From: Callorhinus ursinus | Lineage: Eukaryota; Chordata; Mammalia; Carnivora; Otariidae | Direction of reading: 5' to 3' | DNA: 64,000 nt | NCBI RefSeq assembly: GCF_003265705.1 | Contig: NW_020312817.1 | Span: forward strand, 47,285,627 to 47,349,626 | The notes under the pieces: generated by a model | Database searches by the model: none | The model's input: only the letters and a program-made list of their open reading frames with translations | What the model was told of the DNA's origin: nothing | Program-made: the position numbers and the translations under genes | Part shown: piece by piece, positions 56,906-64,000 of the stretch | How positions within the stretch are numbered: position 1 is the stretch's first letter | Layout of the letters: each line of letters opens with the position of its first letter

Positions 56906-57361
56906 CATATATACCACATACAGATATTCTCTTTTCTTAATATTGGACTTCCTATATTTTACCATGAATTGAAAATAATTGTTAAATTATCTACCATAAT
57001 CACATGTTTTCATGCATGGTTTCCCCAAAAAATTTGCATCATTTTTGATACAAATAAAATATACAACTAAGTTTTCTTCAAGTAATATTTACATATTTAT
57101 ATAAACCACTTTTGCCAAGTTGCTAATCCACTTTCTCCAAGGACGTTTATTCTGTAAACCCTTCATTTACTGCTTAATAATTTCAGTAGCATCTTTATGC
57201 TATAAAATATTGCATCTTTACCACAGAAACTTTTTGAAAATGCCCCTCTTCCCCCAAAAAATCACATGGAAAAAAGAAAAAGTCATCAGTAAGTTTTCCA
57301 CCAGACATTATAATTAACATTTAGGCATATGCCTTTATAGACATTTTTTTCTAAGCACGCA

Positions 57362-57460
57362 TGCGTTGAGGAAGTTCAGACATTGAGAGAGATTACATGA
57401 TAGGTCTTAGGTCATATGGTCAAACTAAGATGTAATTCAGACAAACTGATTCCAATATTC
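57362..57460 (-). mobile_element. MIR fragment, minus strand
   Basis: GAGAGAGATTACATGATAGG, TCTTAGGTCATATGGTCAAA and TGTAATTCAGACAAACTGAT match the reversed part between MIR core and head. Short and diverged. Confidence 0.5.
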
Positions 57461-57504
57461 CCTATCATCAAATGGACTGCAAATATTTATCTGTAGAAAA
57501 CACT

Positions 57505-57580
57505 CTTAGCTCAAGTATCCTACACAGAGGGCAATATTGGGCCTATGGGCCAGAGTCTGCTAACCTCTGCTCTTGACTCT
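57505..57580 (+). mobile_element. hAT-Charlie-type fragment (MER1/MER3-like), copy 3
   Basis: CAATATTGGGCCTATGGGCC and AGAGTCTGCTAACCTCTGCT match only the last 60-70 bases of the element also found at 24985, 35815 and 61188. Confidence 0.5.
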
Positions 57581-57639
57581 CACTTTACCCTGCCTCTCAA
57601 AACAAAACAAACAAAACAAAGAGGTTTATTTTGACTGCA

Positions 57640-57785
57640 TTACTCTTTGAGATGTCTGTTTGACAATCAATTGGAGATATCAAGTCTGGGGCTCTTGGGA
57701 AGAATTGGAGATATGATCTGAATATAGCAGAATTATATGAGGCATAAGAAGATGCGTTTAATATATGAAGTGACTTTAAGGAATG
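57640..57785 (+). mobile_element. Old L1M-like repeat, copy C (short)
   Basis: TTTGAGATGTCTGTTTGACA, ATCAATTGGAGATATCAAGT, CTGGGGCTCTTGGGAAGAAT and TTGGAGATATGATCTGAATA follow the part GAGATGCCTATTAGACATCC..GGAGATGTC..GTCTGGAG of the repeat at 33722-35345. Confidence 0.55.
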
Positions 57786-58886
57786 GGCAAAATATCTTTG
57801 CTTTATCTTTCACTTCTCCCAAAAGGGGACAGGTATAGATCACTGAGCAAAAATTTATTGCCCTTTATGATTGCCTGCTGTAATGCTATTCTGTATGGGT
57901 TAATCGCTTGGTAGAGACCATGCCCATAAAAGACAAGTGTTGTTCAGGTCTAAGAAATCCCCTGTAACTCATTTGAAAAGGAAGCAAAATTATTGAGTCT
58001 CTTGCCAGTGACTTGATTTTAAACAAATTATTCTGGTCAGGCATATGGAATGTGTTCCAAATGATGATTAAGAAGGAACTGGCTCCTCACTTGCAGAGCT
58101 TGTGTTGATTCTAGGCCAAAACATGAGCCATTATGTTTAGTTTCTTGCTATTTCATTTTAATATCTAAGTGCCAAAGCTACCCAAGTGGAAAAAAAAAAG
58201 TAGAGAAAAAAGACTTGGGAAATATTTAGACAACTCTGTGGAAGAAATTATCCACTGTGACAAGATAATGGTTTATTATAGCAAGACAATATCCTTCCAA
58301 ATCCCAAAACATTTGTCAGGAAACAAAAAATTGAGACAAACACAATATATTTATTTTGAAGTACATTGTTTTAGGATGATAGTCTAGTTCCCTTGATTCA
58401 AGTATGCTAAATAACCATGTATAAAAGAATAAATTTAGCTGCAGATCTGGAAAACCATTGCCAAGTTTAACAGATTAAAAAAAAAAGGATTGACAAAGTT
58501 TAGTGGGAGAAGAAAAGGATTTTGTTTTCAAAATGACAACTTTTTGACTGGTCTAAGTAATGAAGAAACTCACAAAAGTTGCTTGGAAAATGGTTATTTC
58601 AACAGAATCGGAAAATTTTCATTCCTAAATACATTGTAGGCATTCAGTGAAAAGAAAATCAAGTAGTAACTATCAGGACTTACCATTATAAAGTTCAAAG
58701 GAACTAACTGTGCAATATTACCTATTTTAAATTGATACAAGAATCCTACTTAAAATAATTACCTAAACAAGATTGGGTCATATGCCTCATGTGGAGAATC
58801 AAACAAAACAACAGCAAAACAAAAAAACTAGTTTTATTAGAAATTGGATATTAATTTTCATTATGTCTAGTATATTTTAGCTATTT
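57786..58886. other. Unassigned AT-rich stretch
   Basis: A 72-codon lysine-rich frame at 58169-58387 (+) is likely chance in A-rich sequence. No repeat recognised. Confidence 0.4.
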
Positions 58887-58902
58887 AAAATTTTTTCTTA
58901 TA

Positions 58903-59094
58903 CATATATTTTTAAAGACTTTATTTGAGAGAGAGAGAGAATGAGAGATAGAGAGCACGAGAGGGAAGAGGGTCAGAGGGAGAAGCAGACTCCCCGCTGA
59001 GCAGGGAGCCCGATGCGGGACTCGATCCCTGGACTCCAGGATCATGACCTGAGCCGAAGGCAGTCGCTTAACCAACTGAGCCACCCAGGCGCCC
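58903..59094 (-). mobile_element. Can-SINE, minus strand
   Basis: Reads TTTAAAGACTTTATTTGAGA, GA-rich middle, CTTAACCAACTGAGCCACCC and AGGCGCCC. The T-rich tail is short. Target-site duplication AAAATTTTTTCTTATA, a perfect 16-mer, at 58887-58902 and 59095-59110. Confidence 0.97.
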
Positions 59095-59189
59095 AAAATT
59101 TTTTCTTATATTATTGTGTGTTTTCATAAAGAAAACTAAGTATTCTAATTCCACTCAAAATGTGGTAGAAATATAAGGATAGTTAGAGT

Positions 59190-59342
59190 GGTTTTTGTTT
59201 GTTTGTTTGTTTAGAGAGAACGAAAGAATAAATGGAAGAGGAAGAAGGGATAAAAGGGGAAAGGAAATATTAAATGAGGAAGGAAGGAACCAGGAAAGAA
59301 GTAAGGAAAGACAGATGACAGGAAAAACAAGGAGAGAAGAAC
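59190..59342 (+). repeat. (GTTT)n followed by a purine-rich tract
   Basis: Five GTTT units (59191-59212), then about 130 bases made mostly of A and G (GAAGAGGAAGAAGGG, GGAAGGAAGG). It ends exactly where the minus-strand L1 begins, so it may be the decayed poly(A) side of that insertion. Confidence 0.75.
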
Positions 59343-60015
59343 TAATATAATGTCAGTTTCAGGTGTACAACATAGTGATTCAGTATTTGTATATTTTGCA
59401 GAATGATCACCATTTTAACTAAGTTTAGTTAATACCCATCACCACACATAATTACAACGTTTTTCTTGTGATAAGAACGTTTAAGATTTACTCTTCTAGC
59501 AACTTTAAAATATAAAATACAATATCATTAACTGTAGTCACCATGCTGTATATTAAATTCCCAGAACTTATTTATTTTATAACTGGAAGTTTATACCTTT
59601 TGACTCCCTTCACACATTTCACCCACCCTCACCCCCTGCCTCTGGCAACCACTAATCCCTTCCCTGTATCTATGAGTTTTGTTTTGTTTGGAATCTACAT
59701 GTAAGTGAGATCATATTTGTATTTATCTTTCATTGTCTGACTTATTTCACTGAACATAATGCCCTCAAGGTGCATCCATGTTGCAAATGGCAAGGTTTCT
59801 ATTTTTTAAGGCTGAATAATATTCCATTGTGTCTGTATATCTATATACTTGTGTGTGTATATATATACATATATATATACACTTATTATTTCTTGTATTT
59901 TTGACAATAGCTATTCTAACAGGACTGAGGTGATATCTCATTGTGGTTTTGATTTGCATTTCCCTGGTGATTAGTGATGTCAAACACCTTTTCACGTACC
60001 TGTTGGCTGGCCCGA
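59343..60015 (-). mobile_element. L1 3' end, minus strand, internally deleted
   Basis: On the plus strand: TGTCAGTTTCAGGTGTACAA, CATCACCACACATAATTACA, ATTAACTGTAGTCACCATGC, TCTGGCAACCACTAATCCC, TAAGTGAGATCATATTTGTA and ATTCCATTGTGTCTGTATAT. On the minus strand [14 protein letters not shown] (about 59815) keeps the known ORF2 word. After a TA-rich junction near 59880-59900 the sequence jumps to TATCTCATTGTGGTTTTGAT, with some 250 bases of ORF2 missing. By similarity it is one of the younger L1 copies here, yet clearly dead. Confidence 0.95.
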
Positions 60016-60568
60016 GCACTATTTGATTTATTCCCCATCAGCCAGAAACACTTGTTACCTGACCAAAGACAGATAATTAAAAACAATGCCCAGTAAGTAA
60101 CAAACTCTGGTCTGTGACCAACAATCTACTATGAAATATGAACAGATTCAAATAGATTATCTTTCCTTGAGATGTTTCGTTGGTTAGTTTTAGTAAGATA
60201 ACCGAAGGAATTAAGGATGGGAAAATAAAAAATTGTACTGTGAAATGTTATCATAGGGAGGAATTGCTGCCAGGGGCCTTTGAAAAATCTAAACCATTGA
60301 CCAAAAATTTGTGGAGGAACAGAAACTTGCAGAAGCCAGTTGGTAGCAGGCTATGAGAAGCTGACACGGGAAATGGGACTGAGTCACATTTATGTGCATA
60401 TATACTCTGTGGGAACTCTTTTAGTTCCAGTTTCCATGAATCTCTCAGCTAACGTGAATCTTATTCCTAGCTTCCGATGAAATTCACCTCCCTACTCTAT
60501 ATCCACTCAAATTATAGGTTGCTTTTATTTTTTATTTTATTTTATTTTATTTATCTTATTTGTTTGCT
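60016..60568. other. Unassigned stretch
   Basis: A TTTTA-rich run lies at about 60526-60556. No repeat or gene recognised. Confidence 0.4.
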
Positions 60569-60730
60569 CATAATTCTTGAACCTGGCTGTACATTAAAAG
60601 CATCTGGGGGGGCTTTTAAAGATTGCCAGGAGGTCCTGATTTAATGGGGCTGGCGTATGAGAAGGGCACTGGTATTTTGTTTGAAAGCTTCCAGGTAACT
60701 TTAATGTACAGTCAGGTTGAGAACCACTGG
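60569..60730 (+). mobile_element. MER5A-type hAT-Charlie transposon
   Basis: Starts TTCTTGAACCTGGCTGTACA, TTAAAAGCATCTGGGGGGGC; middle TCCTGATTTAATGGGGCTGG; ends TTAATGTACAGTCAGGTTGA with GAACCACTGG. The two ends are inverted repeats of each other, as in MER5A, and the length of about 160-190 fits. Non-autonomous DNA transposon, long inactive. Confidence 0.9.
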
Positions 60731-60944
60731 ATTAGCTTGGTTGGTTCTCAGTTGCTTGAAATCAGAACAGCCAGACTAAAATTCATGTTATTAATAGTAA
60801 GGAAAGGTAAAATTAACCACTGCTGCACTATGATTTAACAACTAAATTATATGGTACTCTACTGTGAACTAGTTATTCCTCTAATTAATGGTCTTCTTGT
60901 GGCTAATGATAATCCAATTAATTTGTTTAGCTTGTTCCTGGTTT

Positions 60945-61010
60945 CAAAGCATTTTCACATACATTATCCCAATTGCTTTCAACAGTAAGCATATATTATA
61001 CTGTTAGCCT
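60945..61010 (-). mobile_element. Possible MIR or L2 fragment
   Basis: AAAGCATTTTCACATACATT and ATCCCAATTGCTTTCAAC recall the reversed 3' half of MIR. Too short to be sure. Confidence 0.35.
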
Positions 61011-61187
61011 CCCCTGTTCTTCAAAATTTTACATATACATAGGTTTCATCATAACATCACAGTTACCTACACTTTATTCCATATTTTACAGATTTTCTTC
61101 ACAAAATTTATTTTATATAATACCTTTATGGGAAGCATAAATGTGTGGTGATCTTTTTGAATTATTTTTATTTATTTATTTTTATCA

Positions 61188-61392
61188 GGGGCTAGCAAAT
61201 TTCGTATGAAGGGTCAGTAGAGATTTTCTGTAAAATGCCAGATGGTAAATATTTGCCTTTGCAGACCATACAGTCCTGTTGCATATTAACCAATGGATGT
61301 GACTGTGTTGCAGTAAAACTTTACTAAAACAGGTTGTGGGCCCAATATTGCACATGGGCTGTAGCTTGACAAACTCTGTACTGGAAGAACTA
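61188..61392 (+). mobile_element. hAT-Charlie-type transposon (MER1/MER3-like), copy 4
   Basis: Starts CAGGGGCTAGCAAATTTCGT; then TTTTCTGTAAAATGCCAGAT, GGTAAATATTTGCCTTTGCA, GACCATACAGTC and, at the end, GCTGTAGCTTGACAAACTCT. Both ends are recognisable, but the middle part with the GCGAAAGCAGCC segment is missing, unlike copy 2. Confidence 0.82.
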
Positions 61393-61485
61393 TAGTTTGG
61401 CACTGTAAAGAGTTCTTGTGCTACAATAATTATCTTTCAAAAGTGTATATGTGTTGGACCTTGTCTTTAAATATTTAGGGTGTGA

Positions 61486-61690
61486 TGGGGCACGTGGGTG
61501 GCTCGGTCGGTTAAGCGTCTGCCTTCGGCTCAGCTCGTGATCCCAGGGTGTTGGGATCAAGCCCTGCATCGGACTCCCTGCTCAGTAGGGAGCCTGCTTC
61601 TCCCTCTCCCACTCCCCCTGCTTGTGTTCCCTCTCTCGTGTGTCCCTCTCTGTCAAATAAATAAATAAAGTCTTTAAAAATAAATTAATT
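61486..61690 (+). mobile_element. Can-SINE, plus strand
   Basis: Head TGGGGCACGTGGGTGGCTCG, then GTCGGTTAAGCGTCTGCCTT; middle CTTCTCCCTCTCCCACTCC; tail AAATAAATAAATAAAGTC. Target-site duplication of 16 bases with one mismatch: AATATTTAGGGTGTGA (61470-61485) and AATATTTAGGCTGTGA (61691-61706). Confidence 0.97.
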
Positions 61691-61706
61691 AATATTTAGG
61701 CTGTGA

Positions 61707-62199
61707 AAAGAAATTAGATAACAAACAGAATTTTTTCTCCAAAATAAGCAACCATTTTTGGGGGGAGAACAATCTGATTTTTTTTCCTTTTAGGTTCAAA
61801 AACTTAGCCAATAATATGCTCCAGTATATACAATTTAGCCTGGTACATAGTAATGTGAAATTTTTTTTCATCTGCTACTGTATTCTCATTTTATGTGTAA
61901 TTATCAATGACAGTCTTCTTTAAAATTTTTTTATCTGTTCTTTACTCTTTTTATCATTTTCTATTGATCATGAGCCTTTGTTTAAGTCATTCATTCTGTT
62001 TTCTGTTATAGTTTGCCCTCTACTGCCTAGTCTGTATTTTAAATTTATGTTAGTCTTCTTCCTATAGTTGTCCTTGACATTGGATTATGATCATTTCATT
62101 GCTACTAGTTCTTGATGTATAAAGGTGCTATAATTTGAATCTAGTGTAAAATACAAATTTAAGACTTTTTTTCAAAAAACTTTCTCATTTCCTAAAGCA
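61707..62199. other. Unassigned AT-rich stretch
   Basis: T- and A-rich; no repeat or coding feature recognised. Confidence 0.4.
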
Positions 62200-62720
62200 A
62201 GTCGATTTCACAGGAGGACATCTTTTCCTTCCTTTTTCATGTTGGTTTTACAAATAACGAGATGTGTGCCCAGAAGAAAGAGCATAACTGATGTCTGTCC
62301 TCAGTTGGCCATGTTCTTCCTTGAGGATCTCAGGCCTGGTCACAAAGAAAAGGAGCAGTTTAGGTGCTGTGTCATTTTATTTTGCTTCCTCAGGTATCTA
62401 GCCCCCAAGGGGAGGTAGTACAGGGGAAGCAGAGAAGGAGGCAGTCGAGGCAGGGAGATCACCTCTGGGCTGGGCCGTTCCTTTCCTGTGTTTGCTGTAG
62501 GCACTCAGAGCTAGAGGGGTCCGCGTCCTCCTTTTTTGTCAACACAGTCCTTTGTGGGGAGCCAGCTACCACAGGGCCTCTGCTCTCGGCCAGGCCTTGC
62601 CATTGCGGCAGGAATAAATGTAACTGTTCTGTTCTTACCATGTGGAACTCAGGTGATCTAGTGTGGACAAATTGGGAAAAACGGTTGCAAATGAATAAGT
62701 CAAAAACAAACTTGTTGAAA
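62200..62720. other. GC-richer block of unknown nature
   Basis: Clearly less AT-rich than both sides, with several CpG sites and AATAAA at about 62614. It contains the longest open frame outside simple or SINE sequence (62364-62723, +, 119 codons), whose translation is rich in Arg, Gly, Ser and Cys and shows no domain. An old LTR, a non-coding exon or a regulatory segment would all fit. I see no TG..CA ends with a duplication to decide for an LTR. Confidence 0.4.
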
Positions 62721-62740
62721 TGATAAATTGGTCAAAAATG

Positions 62741-62860
62741 AATTTTTCCAGTCACTGGTTTTGCAATTTTTCCAGTCACTGATGCCTGCTTTACTTTTAA
62801 AAACAGCAATTACTCAAACTAAAGAAATAGCAGTCTGATTGTTTCTACTTTTAAAAACAG
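62741..62860 (+). repeat. Short local direct repeats
   Basis: AATTTTTCCAGTCACTG occurs at 62741-62757 and 62765-62781. TACTTTTAAAAACAG occurs at 62792-62806 and 62846-62860. Two different words duplicated within 120 bases point to small local duplication events. Confidence 0.85.
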
Positions 62861-63469
62861 TGGCCAGCCCGTGGTAATCTCTCTTCTCGTACAAATCATG
62901 ATTCCTCAAACTAAGTGTATAGCTCTAACTGTAAGTGAGTGCATTTAAGAAAAAGGTTATAACAATATTAATGCTTACCAGGAGTGCCAAATTAATGAGA
63001 ACTGTCTAGTTTGGGAATTTTTCCCTGAAGAGTACGTACTTTAACTGTTTAGCCATGGTTACTCCATTTATCCTGTAGAGTTTTTAGTTCTTTTATTATT
63101 ACATACCTTTGATCAAATCTTATTTAAAAAAAAAATGCCCAGTGAAGCAAATAAATACAAAGTTTTTTATTGTGAAAAATATTTGTCTACCATCCTCTTC
63201 ACTGATCTGTATCCCCTGGTTTGCCTACATTTGCAAAGTTAAAGTGGGTGACTCTGAAACACTGTTTCAAAATCAGTGATTGGAATATTCAAATTCTAAT
63301 CATTTGTCCTGTTGAACAATGTGCAATATATCTTTTCAACCGATCTTCGATCTTCGAGGGTTCACTTGGAAACATTCCTTGTGGCTTCTAACCATGTGTC
63401 CATTTGGATGGGAACTTGTAGAAATGACAGAGGCCCTCTCCCCCAAGGTCCACCTTCCCCATGGCTGCC
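62861..63469. other. Unassigned stretch
   Basis: Contains a tiny tandem, CGATCTTCGATCTTCGA, at about 63342-63358. No repeat family or gene recognised. Confidence 0.35.
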
Positions 63470-63640
63470 CTCCTGCTGACCTGTCAGAGGAACCTCCTGA
63501 AGTAGGTGCTGTCCAGTTCCCTTTCTACAGACAAAGAAAATGAGGCAATATCTCACAGGTAGAAAGTGGGCGAAGCCCAGTTCCATTTCAGGCATGGTGA
63601 CTCAGGGTTGGGACTCTGAACCTGAACACACAAGAGCTGC
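63470..63640 (-). mobile_element. MIR, minus strand
   Basis: AACCTCCTGAAGTAGGTGCT, CCCTTTCTACAGACAAAGAA, AATGAGGCAATATCTCACAG and GTAGAAAGTGGGCGAAGCCC follow the reversed MIR core and head. The overlapping open frames on both strands (63319-63595) are therefore not genes. Confidence 0.68.
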
Positions 63641-64000
63641 CACAGAAGAATGAGGAAAAGAGAAAAAAAGTCACTCAGTAAATTTCTAATCCAAAATCAT
63701 TATATTTGAGCTAACTGTTCTACCACTCCTATTAGCACAGGATGGTTTGAAGATGCACTAGTCAATTTGTTTAATTTTCTTTGGCTATTGTTTTAGTGTC
63801 AGGTTCATATTTAACAAACAAATTAAACAGAAAAATTATCTTATATAAATTTATTTTAGGTCAAAATTTCCATTTGATTTTTCTTTATGTTTTTTCAGTT
63901 TCATATCATGACCTAATTGTGTACCCAGTGTTCCTGCTATGTTTGGCAAAGACACTCATTAATTCTATTACCTCTAGCAGGATAAAAGGGGGAATTTTGA
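63641..64000. other. Unassigned AT-rich end of window
   Basis: No feature recognised up to the end of the sequence. Confidence 0.4.

Noticed and set aside
59765..60019. 84-codon minus-strand frame
   Set aside because: It is the decayed L1 ORF2 C-terminus plus deletion junction, not a separate gene.
62364..62723. 119-codon plus-strand frame
   Set aside because: No recognisable domain, opposite strand also partly open, and the frame depends on local GC-rich composition. Kept only as an unassigned block.
1..64000. Bacterial-type systems (operons, defence islands, phage, CRISPR)
   Set aside because: The window is vertebrate non-coding DNA full of SINEs, LINEs and microsatellites; nothing prokaryotic is present.

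Overview
This window reads as non-coding nuclear DNA of a mammal. It is AT-rich, has no gene-length open reading frame, no prokaryotic features, and is filled with interspersed repeats of the classes found in placental mammals: MIR, L2, L1, hAT-Charlie transposons and LTRs. The most useful marker is a set of 19 tRNA-Lys-derived Can-SINEs. Each has a tRNA-like head, a middle rich in CT, a tail built from AATAAA units, and in most cases clear target-site duplications. Can-SINEs occur only in Carnivora. The variant here (head CACCTGGGTGGCTCAGT, a CT stretch, tail AATAAATAAATAAAATC) looks to me like the arctoid type of bears, seals and mustelids rather than the dog subfamily. The order Carnivora is well supported; the placement inside it is inference.

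Layout. 1-33 kb: sparse ground with only four Can-SINEs, several MIRs, an old LTR-like element (9.7-10.2 kb), long AT-rich stretches I could not assign, microsatellites at 16.1 and 16.4 kb, L1 tails at 19.8 kb (+) and 26.5-27.4 kb (-), and an old hAT copy at 25.0 kb. 33-54 kb: fourteen Can-SINEs in about 20 kb, including a head-to-tail pair that shares one outer target-site duplication (33.8-34.2 kb). The same part holds an L1 3' end (36.2-37.0 kb), a probable solo ERV LTR (37.5-37.9 kb), a probable processed pseudogene on the minus strand (38.8-39.2 kb), and a composite, internally deleted L1 (46.4-50.6 kb). That L1 carries a CA microsatellite with a 10-N assembly gap. 54-64 kb: several MIRs, an internally deleted minus-strand L1 (59.3-60.0 kb), MER5A and other hAT remnants, and a GC-richer unassigned block near 62.2-62.7 kb.

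No functional protein-coding gene, tRNA, rRNA, CRISPR array or operon could be supported. The window is most likely intergenic or lies in a large intron; that cannot be told apart from sequence alone. I did not find a new biological system. The points most worth checking are the unidentified pseudogene, the Can-SINE pair with a shared target-site duplication, a Can-SINE with an internal 18-bp triplication, the solo LTR, and the microsatellite hidden behind the assembly gap. All repeat names rest on recalled consensus patterns, not on a RepeatMasker run.
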